Notes: a model not told the origin generated them from the letters alone. A DNA stretch of 64,000 bases from Closterium sp. NIES-65 (GCA_948144175.1 CANXME010002006.1:248001-312000); one strand, 5' to 3'. Positions 11,171 to 22,479 are shown, counted from the first letter of the stretch. Translations and numbers: made by a program.

Positions 11171-12072
11171 TTGTCAGCCAAAAAGCATACTAGAGTACTA
11201 GAGTTGCTACTAACGACCTTTAAGTGCACTAGAACTCTCTCCTCAGGGTCACCTCCGAGGGTCCTAGGGTGCCTGACCGAGGTCAGCCCTCATCCAAGGG
11301 TCTGAGTGTGTTGAGAGAGCGTCTTAGCAACAGCTAAAGTGTAGTAGCAATCGTCCCTTCCTTGGCGTTGTGAAGAGAATTAACTATGGCAGCGTACTTG
11401 CAGCAGGCACAGGGGAAATCCTTTACCAAAGTTATATTTTGGAACAACAAGAACAACCAGTTTTATACTAAGCTAATCATTCTGCTCCTACCTTGATCAA
11501 GGTGTTTCAAATTCACACCTCGTAGCGCGAGCAGATTTTCAAGTTCCCTCCCATTCCCTTCATGACCTGGCGCGCACTCGATGCATCACCGAAATACTTC
11601 GTCATTCGCGCGCGAACATTGTTGACGGTGCCGATCCGATAATTTCACTTTGCGCCAATCTCGAATGGTTGCGATGAAGTCCGTTCAAAACCTGAACGAG
11701 TCGAAATGTCGGTGCCGATCAGAATTGCATCCGATCGCTCAGCTGCTGCTCGCCACATGCCCTCGTTCCGAACTTACTTTTGATCCGAACTGTCAGTGCT
11801 ACCAAAAAACGTGAGCAACCGAACTTACTCGAAATCTTGGTGATCTACCACCTGCGCAGAAAAACAACTCGCGAGGATATGACGCTCGCGCTACTGAGCA
11901 CACTAATTAACACGCTAATGAACACACTTACGAACACGCTAACAAACACGCTAATAACACGCTCACGAACATCAGCCAATCCTATTCCCCCAAATCTAGT
12001 GGTACGAACAGCTGCAAACTCACTTCTCAGCTCGAACTTGCATCATGAGCAAGAACCGCTCGCTCTCATTGG
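11171..12072. other. AT-richer non-coding stretch with an LTR-like repeat copy (right)
   Basis: It holds the second copy of the GGGTCACCTCC core (11245-11274) and a minus-strand TATAAAA (11461-11467). A cluster of 12-bp-like AACACGCTAACA repeats lies near 11900-11965. The order matches the left copy at 8124-8947. It ends where the copia-0 LTR starts. No gene is supported. Confidence 0.4.
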
Positions 12073-12209
12073 TGTCAAACATATATCTATGTTTATAGTT
12101 TGGGTAGGCTTAGTGGGGTACTCACTGTGGGGTACAACCCCTTAGATTTCTCCTTTGTACCAACTCTCTCGATAGTTAAAAAACTTCATCCTTGCCTAAG
12201 ACTCTAGCA
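12073..12209 (+). repeat. Copia-0 5' LTR
   Basis: 137 bp with TG...CA ends. It contains the shared core TTAGTGGGGTAC and GGGGTACAACCCC, and is followed directly by the primer-binding site TGGCATCTAGAGC. The partner LTR is absent from the window. Confidence 0.75.
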
Positions 12210-12639
12210 TGGCATCTAGAGCATAGGTCCTTAGGACCTAGGATTAGGGCCCACCGTTTATTTTTTACCTACCTCACGTGCCTACCTACCTTGCCTATTG
12301 CCCGCACGCGCCTCGGCTGCACGCGCGCAGCCCTTTTTGTTTCCCGTGCGCGCCTCTTAAGCAGCCCGCGCGCAGCCCGTTTAGGCCCATTTATGCCTGT
12401 TTTTGGCCCCGCGCGCCACGTCAGCCGCCCGCGCAGCCTGCCGCCGGCCCGCGCGTCGCGTGAGCCGCCCGCGCGCAGCCTGCTTAGGCCCTGCGCGTCG
12501 CGTCCGCCGCCCCAAAGCCCATTTTTCGGCCCCGTTTTAGCCTGCCGCCGGCCCCGCACGTCGCCTCCTCCGGTGACGGCGCGTTGCCTCCCGTCGCCCG
12601 TCACGGCGCCTGTGGGACCCGCGCGCTGCCCTGCACCAG

Positions 12640-13160
12640 CTACGCCGCCCCTGGAGCAGCCGCCCCTGAACCCAGAGCAGCCGCTCACGGCCCCTGCAGC
12701 AGCCACCCCTGGAGCAGCCGCCCCTGGACCCCGAGCGACCGCCCCTGGCCCCTGAAGCAGCCGCCCCTGGTGCAGCCGCCCCTGGACCCAGAGCAGCCGC
12801 CCCTGGCCCCTGAAGCAGCCGCCCCTGGACCCAGAGCAGCCGCCCCTGGCCCCTGAAGCAACCGCCCCTGGTGCAGCCGCCCCTGGACCCAGAGCAGCCG
12901 CCCCTGGTGCAGCCGCCCCTGGACTCCGTGCAGCCGCCCCTGGACCCTCGAGCGCCGCCCTTGGACCCAGAGCAGCCGCCCCTGGCCCCTGCAGCAGCCG
13001 CCCTTGGAGCAGCCGCCCTTGGACCCCGAGCAGCCGCCCCTGGCCCCTGAAGCAGCTGCCCCTGGCCCCTGTAGCAGCCGCCCCTGGTGCAGCCGCCCCT
13101 GGACTCCGTGCAGCCGCCCCTGGACCCGCGACGCTGCCCCTGGACCCCGTGCAGCCGACC
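12640..13160 (+). repeat. 15-bp GC-rich minisatellite in copia-0 leader
   Basis: Units of CAGCCGCCCCTGGAC/GAG and variants repeat about 30 times. Reading frames on both strands through this array are long but consist only of the repeat, so no gene is called. Confidence 0.9.
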
Positions 13161-13284
13161 GCCGAGCGCCGGCCCTGCTCGCCCGGCGAGCGCCTTCTCT
13201 TCCCGCCACTGGTGAGCACCTGCCTTGTTTGCGCACTACCGCGCCATCTGCCTGCCAGCCTGCCTGCCTGCCGCGCCTGCCCTG

Positions 13285-13535
13285 CACGCGCTGATGCTGC
13301 TACTATTGCTGCTACTGCTGCTACTACTGCTATTGCTGCTACTCGCGGTGGCCAGATGCAGCTCCAGCGACGTCCGCGTGAGTCCCTCACGCCCCAGCAA
13401 CTTAGTGAGTGGTACGCTAGTTGGGGTTGTAGGGGTGGCCGCGCTGCTACTTCTGCTACTGCTGCTACTGCTGTTACTGCTGTTACTACTGCTACTGCTG
13501 CTACTACTACTACTGCTACTACTGGCGGTGGCCAG
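13285..13535 (+). repeat. CTG/CTA trinucleotide tracts in copia-0 gag
   Basis: Two runs of CTGCTACTGTTACT-like triplets flank the gag motif QMQLQRRPRESLTPQQL. They read as Ala/Thr-rich or Leu-rich tracts depending on frame. Confidence 0.85.
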
Positions 13536-13577
13536 ATGCAGCTCCAGCACGTCCGCGCGAGTCTCTCACGCCCCAGC

Positions 13578-14587
13578 GAGTGCAGCAGGCAGGGGGTCAG
13601 CCGGGGGTGCCCGGGGCGCCCCAGGGAGTGCAGCAGGCAGGTGGGGAGCCGGGGGTGCCCAGGGCACCCCAGGGAGTGCAGCAGGCAGGAGGGCAGCAGG
13701 GGGTGCCCGGAGCACCCCAGGGAGTGCAGCAGGCAGGAGGGCAGCCGAGGGTGCCCAGGGCGCCCCGGGGAGTGCAGCAGGCAGGTGGGCAACCGGGGGT
13801 GCCCGGGGCACCCCAGGGAGTGCAGCAGGCAGGAGGGCAGCCGGGGGTGCCCGGGGCACCCCAGTGAGTGCAGCAGGCAGGGGGGCAACCGGGGGTGCCC
13901 GGGGCACCCCAGGGAGTGCAGCAGGCAGGGGGTCAGCCGGGGGTGCCCGGAGCACCCCAGGGAGTGCAGCAGGCAGGAGGGCAGCCGGGGGTGCCCGGGG
14001 CATCCCAGGGAGTGCAGCAGGCAGGAGGGCAGCCGAGGGTGCCCGGGGCACCCCAGGGAGTGCTGCAGGCAGGAGGGCAGCCGAGGGTGCCCCGGGCACC
14101 CCAGGGAGTGCAGCAGGCAGGAGGGCAGCCGAGGGTGCCCGGGGCACCCCAGGGAGTGCAGCAGGTAGGAGGGCAGCTGAGGATGCCTGGAGCACCACAG
14201 GGAGAGCAGCAGGCTGGGGGGCAGCCGGGGGCGACCGGAGCACCCCAGGGAGAGCAGCAGCTAGGGGGGCAGCCGGGGGTGACCCGAGCACCCCACGGCG
14301 AGCAGCAGGTAGGGGAGCAGCCGGGGGTGACTGGAGCACCCCAGGGAGTGCAGCAGGCAGGAGGGCAGTCGATGGTGCCTGGGGAACCCCAGGGAGTGCA
14401 GCAAGGAGGAGGGCAGGGAGTGCAGCAGGCAGGAGGGCAGCCGAGGGTGCTCGGAGCACTCCAGGGGGAGCAGCAGGTAGGGGGGCAGCCGGGGGTGACT
14501 GGGGCACCCCAGGGAGTGCAGCAGCCAGGGGGGCAGCCGAGGGTGCCCTGGGCACCCCAAGGAGCACAGCAATCAGGGGGGCGATCG
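13578..14587 (+). repeat. 48-bp minisatellite at the 5' side of the LINE
   Basis: About 21 units near GGAGTGCAGCAGGCAGGAGG plus 28 further bases, with degeneration toward the right. Because 48 is a multiple of three, all three frames stay open over long distances. The frame shared with the LINE protein gives a 16-residue unit, Val-Gln-Gln-Ala-Gly-Gly-Gln-Pro and on. One unit carries an in-frame TGA (13865-13867). It may be translated as an N-terminal spacer or may be a non-coding leader. Confidence 0.9.
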
Positions 14588-17162
14588 ATGGACGACCAGG
14601 AGCAACAGTTGGAGGAGTGGTGTCGACTTTTGGAGCTTGATACCCCCATGGCGACTGTGGAGGAGTCAGAGGCGGACGAAGCACCTCCCATGCCGCCTTC
14701 CCCATGCCCCCGCTTTCCGTGCGACACGTGTTTCCACACTTTCGCTACGCGGGGGGGCGCTGCGAACCACATGAGGGTATGCCGAGCGGCGGAGGCGGAG
14801 AGGCGTGCACAGGCTCTCGGCTCGATTCCGTCTCTGGTTGAGACCGACACGCAGGAGCGATCGACGCCGCAGGAATTTGGGGAGGAGGCGTGGGCTGGGG
14901 TTACGTCATGGGAAGGGGAAACAGTTTTCAGCGTGGAGGCGGTTGGAGGGAGGACAGTGCGCCGGATCCCACAGCGTGCCAGGTCGGGGGTTTTAGACGC
15001 GCTCTGTTGCATCCTTAAGCGCTTGAAGAGCTAGCCGGGAGATGAAGCCGCTACCCTCCTACTCTTGGCGTTTCCGCGCCTCATCCTAGCCATGCCTCCC
15101 AAGCCAGGCATAGGTCAGAAGGAGCTGATCACAGAGCGGTTGGGTGCGTTCTGGGAGGGGAGGTGGCGGGAGCTGTTTGATTCTGCCATGGTGGCGGCGC
15201 GGCCAGCAGTTCGCCCACTTTCCTACACTTGCTCTGACCAGGGTCCGGATGCCATCCGCCTGTCACGGTGCCGATCTCGGTGCAAAGTGGGGGAGTGGAG
15301 CCGTGGATTGGCCTGCCTTACAGCAGGGGAGTTGGCTCGACCGTCTGAGGTCATGATGCAGTCGCTGCGAGAGAAGCACCCGGCTAGCGCTGGCGAGGTA
15401 CCACAGTGGGTCTGCGATTTCACCATCGATACTGCTCAGCGGCCTTCACTCACGACCGACATCCTGGCCAGAGCTATCCATACAGCCGCTCGAGCTTCAG
15501 CAGCAGGGCCATCGGGGTGGGTCACAGAGCATCTGCGCGACACCTTCCTCGCTGAACCTTCCTGCCTTTCCCACTTGTTGGAAGTGTTCAACCAATGGGT
15601 GGCAGGACAGGTCCCCGAGCGGGCTCGGCCGTGGCTCGCCGCATCCAACCTAGTCGGGCTTTCCAAGCCTAACGGCGACGTCCGGCCGGTGGCGATCAGG
15701 GAGGTGCTTCCTCGTATCCTTGCTCAAGCTCTCTGCATCTCGCTCCGCCCTGCAATGGTTTCCTACTTCCTGCCGTGCAACCAGCTGGGAGCGGGCACCA
15801 GGGTCGGGGCGGAGATTCTCACTCACTCTTTCCGGTCGGTGCTGGCCACTCACCCCGACTGGTGTGCGCTACAGATAGACGTCGCAAACGCCTTCAGTTC
15901 GTTTCACCATCATGTGATGTTCGATGGGTTGCGGGAGTCGCCTTTCTCAGGGATGATCCCATTCTTGCGTGTCTTTTATGGGACACCTAGCGACCTGTAC
16001 CTCCGAGCAAGCCCTTTCGTACAGAGCCTCGAGTCAGCACGGGGATCAAGGCAGGGGGACCCGCTCGGCCCTTTTCTTTTCGCGTTCACTCAGCAGCAGG
16101 TGATGGAGCCGGTTACTAGGGAGTTCAAGGACCTGCTTTTCCTCAGCTATGCAGACGATACCTATATTTTAGGGCCAGCGGCTAGGATTCTGGAGGCTTT
16201 TGGGGTGCTTCGGGAGCGGTTGGAGTGGGTGGGGCTGGAGGTGCAGGCGCACAAGTGCCGGTTTTGGGAGCGCGAGGGCAAGGAGGTGGAGCAGGCACTG
16301 CCATTGGGGATGCAGCGGATGGATGAGGGTCTTACTGTGGTGGGCGTGCCTATTGGAGAGGAGGTTTGGGAGGTGGTCCGGCTACGGGAGCGGCTTCGAC
16401 AGTTGCAGGCGCCACTGCCATGGCTCCCCTTGCTCGACCACCCCCAGATGGCTTCACACCTCCTCGCCATTGCAGTTTCAGCGCGGCCGATGTACCTCGC
16501 CCGGACTATGCCGCCGCGTCCGGAGGTAGTTGAGGCTTTTAGGGATTGGGACAGCTGTTTAGAGGATTGCTTTGAGCAGCTTTTTCCACCTGGCACTTGG
16601 GAGCAGGACCCCGACCGGTCTAGGCGCGCACGCATACAGCTGCATCTCCCTGTGCGTCTCGGAGGGTTCGGGATCCGGGCGGCGGCCTCACTGTCCTATG
16701 TTTGTGGGTGGGCGCAGGCCGCGCGTGACATTGCACAGTTAGGGGTGGCGGGTGAGGAGGCGATGTTTGCAGAGTACCTCACCACTTCGACAGGGGCAGA
16801 GTTTCTTGACCCGTGGTTTGTCAAGGCTCTTGAGCAGCTGCCAGCGACTATCCGCCACGAGATACCGGGCTTACCTCTGTGTGTAGCGGCCCCTCCTGTT
16901 CGGCTTTTCCAAGCGCGGCAGCGGCACTTAGCTGTAGAGGAGCTCCAGGCACTGCGCCGCTTGGCTCGTGACGATGCCACCTTGGCCCGTTTCACATCCC
17001 TTCAAGGCCCGGGGGCAGGTACATGGGTTTCGGCGGCTCCGGCTCACTCAGATCTCACATTCACTGCGGCTGAGTGGGGCATTCCTGCTGCTATACGGCT
17101 CGGCCTCCCAATCCAGCAGCTGCAGGTGGCGGGGAGGGGTGTTTGTGGCACAGCGTTTGTTG
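14588..17162 (+). CDS. LINE protein, segment 1: zinc finger and reverse transcriptase
   Basis: The Met at 14588 (MDDQEQQLEEW) is the first start after the minisatellite in this frame. A finger Cys-x2-Cys-x12-His-x3-Cys (CDTCFHTF ... NHMRVC) lies near 14719-14781, as in R2-type N-termini. An in-frame TAG sits at 15032-15034, just before a conserved-looking segment with AFPRLILA. The RT fingers and palm follow: GLSKPNGDVRPVAI near 15657, DVANAFSSFHH near 15880, GSRQGDPLGP near 16045, and YADD at 16148-16159. The thumb region continues to GLPIQQLQ and the first Cys of the knuckle (GVCGTAF). The segment ends at TRIM-4. The stop codon means either a dead copy or two cistrons. RT and finger calls are firm; the start is inferred. 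Confidence 0.85.
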
Positions 17163-17288
17163 TGTCAGAATATTATGCTCTAGCCTGTAGTGGGGTGCTC
17201 TATAGCGAGTACAACCCTTCTAGGGTTTGCTATTTGTATCCTCATTCTTGCTAGTGCAATCCTCTCTTCTTTCTTCTAAATTATCACA
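17163..17288 (+). repeat. TRIM-4 5' LTR
   Basis: 126 bp, TG...CA, with core CTGTAGTGGGGTGCTC and GAGTACAACCC. Confidence 0.95.
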
Positions 17289-18446
17289 TGCTATCAGAGC
17301 AGGTCGATCCCCTTGGATCGATCCTGTGGGTGGGCTCGCCACCTCGTTGCTTCCGCTGCAACTGCTACTGCTTCTCTCTGTGCCGCACGCCCCGTGGCGT
17401 GCGGCAGTTTTTCTTCCCGCCGTGCGCCCCGAGGCGCGCGGCGGTTTTCTGCCCGCCGTGCGCCCCGAGGCGCGCGGCGGTTTTCTGCCCGCCGTGCTCC
17501 CCGAGGCGTGCGACGGGTTTCTGCCCCGTCACTCGGCGCGTCGCCCCTGGGAGGCGCTGCGACGGGCGACGGGGACCCGCGCGTCGCCCCCCGTCGCCGC
17601 TCCTATCGGCCCCGAACCGCCGCCAGCGGCCTCGTCGTCGCCGCCAGCGGCCCCGTCGCCGCCACTTGCGGCCCCAGCCCCGCCCCGGCCATGCCTCGTC
17701 GCCAGCCGCGGGGCACCGGGGGCACCTGCACCCCCCCCCCCCCCCCCCCCCCCTTTTCCCGTCGCCCGTCGCGGCTCCTTCGGGGGCACCTGGGGGGTGG
17801 CGGGTGTGTGGTCTCCCTTGCTCCTCCTCCTCCTCTGTCTCCCACTACTGCAGCTGCCGCTGAGGGGGGTGGGTGTGTGGGAGTCAACGGAGTGGTGCTA
17901 GGGGGTGTGGTGTGAGTGACCCTAGGGGTGCAGTAGGGGGTGTGTGAAATGGGGGTGGGATAGTTTGGGGAGGTTGAAGGGGGTGGCCGCCGAGAAGCTA
18001 GCAGCTCCAGTCGCCCGTGAGACCGTTGCGCCAGTCGACCATGAGCCCGTTGCGCCAGTCGCCCGTGAGCCCGTTGCTCCAGTCGCCCGTAATCCGTTGC
18101 TCGTCTGCCGCTACTGTTAGCCGCGGAGCCAGTTACTCCAGTAGCCCGTGTGCAAGTTGCTCCAGTTGCCAGTGTGCCAGTTGCTCCAGTTGCCCGTGTG
18201 CTAGTTGCTCCAGTTGCGCCGCGTGCCAGCAGCTTCAGCTGCCGCCCACTACCTCCTCTCCTCTCATAGTCCCTCCTCCTCCACACTAGCCCTCTGCGAT
18301 AGCCTCTAGCTTTGCTCATAATTGTTAACTTTAAACTATTGCTTATTGAACTTGTGCTCAGAATGTGTGGTGACATTATGATCCACCCTGAGCTTATACA
18401 ACTTTGCTTGCTCTGCTGATTACACCCCACTTTGGCTATGGGGGTG

Positions 18447-18572
18447 TGTCAGAATATTATGCTCTAGCCTGTAGTGGGGTGCTCTATAGCGAGTACAACC
18501 CTTCTAGGGTTTGCTATTTGTATCCTCATTCTTGCTAGTGCAATCCTCTCTTCTTTCTTCTAAATTATCACA
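18447..18572 (+). repeat. TRIM-4 3' LTR
   Basis: 126 bp, identical to the 5' LTR by eye, preceded by the polypurine tract TATGGGGGTG. Confidence 0.95.
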
Positions 18573-18577
18573 TGTTG

Positions 18578-18969
18578 ACCCAGCAGATCCGCACCATGCC
18601 CTGAGATGCAGGCATCAGCATGGTCCTTCTCGGGTGCATGATGAGGTGAAGTTTGTGGTGGCGAAGATCTCTAAGGCGTCGGGGGGGGTGGTGACAATGG
18701 AGGATAGTGTGGTGCTGCATGGGAAGCGGGTTGATGTGGCGGTGCGACGTCCAATGGCTGGAGAAGCTCACGCCCTAGAGATCAGCGTCGCGGACCCGCT
18801 ATCGCTGTCTCCATCACTGCTGGGACAGTGCGGGCGTCAAATAGGTGTGGCGGCAAGGGAGTGGGAGCGCCGCAAAACGAGTGACTACGCGCCTCTGCTT
18901 GCACGCAACCGGGGCGTGCAGTTCACCCCTTTGATAGTTGAGACGTGGGGGTGTCTCGGCGGTCGTTTT
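18578..18969 (+). CDS. LINE protein, segment 2: knuckle end and restriction-like endonuclease
   Basis: The frame resumes with DPADPHHALRC, which supplies the His and Cys of a Cys-His knuckle whose first Cys lies before TRIM-4. Then come RVHDEVKFVVAKI, KRVDVAV and LEISVADP, a spacing like the catalytic (P)D...(D/E)xK core of R2-type endonucleases. KTSDYAPLL and GVQFTPLIVETWG complete the domain. This nuclease nicks the target DNA to prime reverse transcription. The segment ends at copia-2. A Met upstream in the TRIM-4 LTR gives a longer reading frame, but that part is LTR, not protein. Confidence 0.82.
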
Positions 18970-19101
18970 TGTGAGAATAAGCGAACATGAATGAATGAAC
19001 TAGAAGTGAAATGAGTACAAGTAGTAAACCCTAGAATTGTGTACCCCCTATAGGCTAACCCACTGTAGCCTACACAAGCATAACATATATAATGTTTGAC
19101 A
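18970..19101 (-). repeat. Copia-2 3' LTR
   Basis: 132 bp, TG...CA, adjoining the polypurine hairpin box at 19102-19124. Confidence 0.95.
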
Positions 19102-19307
19102 CACCCCCATAGGCAAAGTGGGGGAGAACAAGGGGTCACAAGACCAGTCAAGCAAAGCAAAGCAAGCTCAGGGTGGATCACAAAGTCACCACACAGTCCG
19201 AGCACAAGAGCAGGGCCAGAGGCCAGTTCACATGCAGGAGTACAGACATATATATAAAACTAGACAAGCAAGAGCAGGTGTATATATATGTCACAGTACA
19301 AGTAAAG

Positions 19308-20830
19308 TCAAGAGGAGAGCAAGTGAGGCAAGACAGACACAAGACCCAGCTGGGTGCAAAAGCGCTGATGATCACAAGGCGCGAGTGCCTTGGTGAACAC
19401 ATCAGCAGTGTTGGCCTCAGAGGCCACGTACGCAAGTCGCAACTGACCACGCTGCTGCTGCTCACGAGCAAGGAAGTAGCGGAGAGCAATGTGCTTCGTT
19501 CTGTGCTCCAAGCGCTGCTCTCGACACAAGGCCAGCATGGCCTTGTTGTCTACGTACAGCACTGGAGGAGAACGAGGCGGCTCTCCAAGGTCAGTCAGCA
19601 GGTAGGTGAGCCAGCGAAGCTCCTGTGCAGCCATGGCCCCGGCGTAGATCTCAGCCTCACAACTGGAGCCGAGAACCGAAGACGAGCGAGTAGACCGCCA
19701 CGAGACAGAGCCGGAACCAAGGCTGAAGGTGTAACCCTGTGACGACCGCTGCGTAGCCTGGTCGTCAGCCCAAGAAGCGTCCGCGTGGCCGGTAAGGACC
19801 ACTGGACTCCGCCCTCCAAGCACAAGCCCCATGCCCGACGTACTGCACAGGTAGCGCAATACCCTCTTCGCTGCAGCCATGTGCTCTGGTCTGTGTCTCC
19901 CAGGAGCAACATAGCGTGCAAGAATGCTCAGAGGGTATGCAAGGTCAGGTCGTGTGCAGGTCATCAGGTACATGAGGCAGCCAACAAGCTCTGCATACGG
20001 ACCACTCGACTCTACGGACTCATCCGAAGGCAGAGCTGAGAGTGAGTGGCGAGTAGGCAGAGGAGTGGCCTGAGGCGAGGAGTACGTGAAGCCGAAGCGC
20101 TGAAGGACCTGCTGCACCATGTGTGACTGAGTCAAGGTAATGGTGCGGCGTGCTCTGTCCCGAGTGATCTGCAAGCCAAGGTAGCTGCGCAGTTCACTCA
20201 GGTCTGTGCACGTGTGTCTCTTCAGCAGTTCGGACTTCACGTAGGCGAGTCCAGCAGTGTCCGATGTGGCAAAGACCAAGTCGTCGACGTACACGAGGAT
20301 GTAGAACGGCGGCAGTGAAGTGTCGGTGCGCAGAAACACCGACGGGTCAGCAGTAGAAGGAGCAAACCCAAGAGCCGCAAGCGTAGTCCTCAGTGTGTCG
20401 TGCCACTCACGTGGTGCCTGGCGGAGACCGTAGACTGGCCATCGGAGGCTCCACTGGGTGCCAGGAGGGAAAGTCCCAGTGAAGCCAGGTGGACGGCGCA
20501 GCCAGATCTCCTCGTGCAGGCTACCCTGCAGGAACGCAGTGCTGAAGTCGAGAGAGTGAAGCTCGTAGTCGCGCTGAGCGGCTATGTGCAGCAGCACCCG
20601 AAGAGTGGTCATCTTCGGGGTGGGAGAGAAGGTCTGAAAGTAGTCAACTCCCTGCCGCTGACTGAAGCCAGGAGCAACTTACCGCGCCTTGAAGACAGGT
20701 GGAGAGCCCGGCGGCCGCTTCACCCTGAAGATCCACATGCCACTGACGATGTTCGCCCCAGGAGGGGGAACCGCGTCAACGTAGGTGCCTGTGGACTTCC
20801 AGGAAGCCATCTCTGCATCCATAGCTGCCT
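19308..20830 (-). pseudogene. Copia-2 reverse transcriptase and RNase H region
   Basis: Read on the minus strand: MASWKSTGTYVDAVPPPGAN, LDFSTAFLQGSLHEEIW and VYGLRQAPREWH, then the YVDD box at 20280-20291. RNase H follows with TGHADASWADD, SSCEAEIYAGAM and NTADVFTKAL. The layout equals copia-1 and copia-4, with small amino-acid differences. Confidence 0.92.
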
Positions 20831-21699
20831 GCCACTGAGAGGAGTAGGGACCCTCTACGGCCTCCGCGTAAGAACGCGGAGTCGGGATGTCTAGTGCATC
20901 CGGGTCTCCCTCAGGGGCAAGCAGTACAGACGCGAGATGAGGTGAAGCAGCCGCTAGACACTGTAACTCCTCCTGTCTGTCCTCTAGGACGTCCGTGCCA
21001 AGAGCACACTCACCTCCGACAGACGGAGGACAGACAGACGCAGACTCAGCAACAAGACCAGCAGCATAGTCGAGACGACAGCGAGCAGCAAAGTCAACGA
21101 GCTCAGCGACTAGAGCAGACGCAGCAGTGGACTCAAAAGAGGGGTCAGTGACGACAGTAGCAAGCAGACGCGTGACAGTAGGACTGGCAGCGCGAAGAGA
21201 GTCCGACTCAGGGTCGGCAAGCGCAGGAAGAGAGGACTCAGGAGGAGAAGGCAAAGGGGCACGCAGAGGAGCAGTGGACGGACGCAGAGACATCCGGTGC
21301 GTGCCAGGGACAGGAGGAGGACGCTGACGCGAACCGCGACCACTAGCGCGAGCAGCACGAACAGGCGACGCAGGACGAGACGCAGGCTCACGACGCTCAG
21401 CAAGACCTCCAGTAGGACCAGTGTAAGGAGAGGGAGCAGGCAGAGGAGAGGAAGGCTCCAACAGTGACTGCGACTGGACAGGCTGTGGACACTCTACCGA
21501 AGGAGAAAGACCAAGAACCTGCTGTAGGAGCGGAACGAAGTACGGCCGAGGCCGCGCGGCAGCTCCAGACTCAGCAGGGACAGCACCAGCACCCTCAGCG
21601 ACAGCACCAGCGCCACCAACACCTCCAGCGGCAGGACCTCCAGCAGCACCAGCAGCAGAACCACCGCCAGGACAGACAGCAGTAGTCTCAGCACCAACA

Positions 21700-22330
21700 C
21701 CCTCAGCAGCTCCAGCTCCAGTAGGACCCGCAGGCCCAGCAGCTCCGGGACCGGCAGCACCAGCACCCTCAACGGTCGACGAAGCTCCAGCTCCAGCAGC
21801 ACTCCTCCAGCGGCGAGCAAACCACTCACGCAGCTCCTGTGGAGAGAGGGGCTCCCGGCGAGATGCAGCAGCAGGAGAAACCCCAGGCTCAGCAGCTCCA
21901 GACTCAGCACCCCCAGGCACAGCCGCTCCAGACTCAGCACCTCTAGGCTCAGCAGCTCCAGATTCAGCACCCCCAGACTCAGTAGCTCCAGCTCCAGTAG
22001 GACCCGCAGGCCCAGCAGCTCCGGGACCGGCAGCACCCTCAGCAGGCGAAGAAGCTCCAGCTCCAGCAGCACGCCTCCGGCGGCGAGCAAACCACTCGCG
22101 CAGCTCCTGTGGAGAGAGCGGCTCCCGCCGAGACGGAAGAACCGGAGAGCCCCCAGGTCCAGCAGCTCCTGACGTAGCACCCTCCGGCTCAGCACCCCCC
22201 GGCTCAGCACCCCCAGACTCAGCACCCCCCGGCCTCGCACCCCCAGGCTCAGCACCCCCAGGCTCAGCACCCCCAGCAGCAGCACCCCCAGGCTCAGCAC
22301 CCGCAGCAGGACCAGACTCAGCAGCAACCT
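21700..22330 (-). repeat. Copia-2 linker: GAEPGG-type minisatellite and duplicated LREWF module
   Basis: Between integrase and RT lie 15-bp units coding Gly-Ala-Glu-Pro-Gly. Then come two copies of a module REPLSPQELREWFARRxRxAAGAG separated by a second short array. Duplication of the whole module is seen only in this copy. Confidence 0.85.
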
Positions 22331-22479
22331 CGACTAGCTCGACCGTGTCGACCTGGGACACACCTGAAGGGGCAGGAACCTGAGGGGGGAGGGGGTCTAC
22401 CGGGGGGGGAACTGGTACCAGGAAGTCCGGTGGGGGGGGAAGGGAAGGAGTACGGTAGGGGAAGAGGCGGTAGAAGGGG

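Larger units (their letters stand above)
12073..13577 (+). mobile_element. Copia-0: 5' fragment of a copia element (LTR, leader, gag start)
   Basis: A 137-bp LTR is followed by a primer-binding site at 12210, a short hairpin (GGTCCTTAGGACC, 12226-12238) and the GGGCCCACC box at 12247. A leader of 15-bp GC-rich repeats and a gag start with polyCTG/CTA tracts come next. Two copies of the gag motif SLTPQQL/SLxRPS are visible. The fragment stops where the LINE minisatellite starts, and no remainder of copia-0 is found to the right of the LINE. It is a truncated fossil. Confidence 0.8.
17163..18572 (+). mobile_element. TRIM-4: short non-autonomous copia-like element inside the LINE
   Basis: Two 126-bp LTRs, identical by eye, bound 1.16 kb of gene-free sequence. 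The target duplication is TGTTG (17158-17162 and 18573-18577). The primer-binding site TGCTATCAGAGC begins at 17289 and is followed by a hairpin built on GATCC-CCTT-GGATC. The polypurine hairpin box ends at 18446. The interior has CGCCCCGAGGCGCGCGGCGG-type repeats, a C tract near 17731-17752 and short repeats of GTTGCTCCAGTTGCC type at 18080-18230. Identical LTRs point to a very recent jump. It is a sister of TRIM-2. Confidence 0.95.

Noticed and set aside
12269-13888. A 539-codon minus-strand frame and several overlapping frames
   Set aside because: They consist of the 15-bp and 48-bp minisatellites read on the opposite strand; no domain is present.
13578-14587. A possible CRISPR-like array of regular 48-bp repeats
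   Set aside because: Units are head-to-tail with no unique spacers, and the setting is eukaryotic.
18511-18990. A stand-alone host gene of 159 codons
   Set aside because: Its first codons are TRIM-4 LTR and the rest is the LINE endonuclease, ending in the copia-2 LTR.
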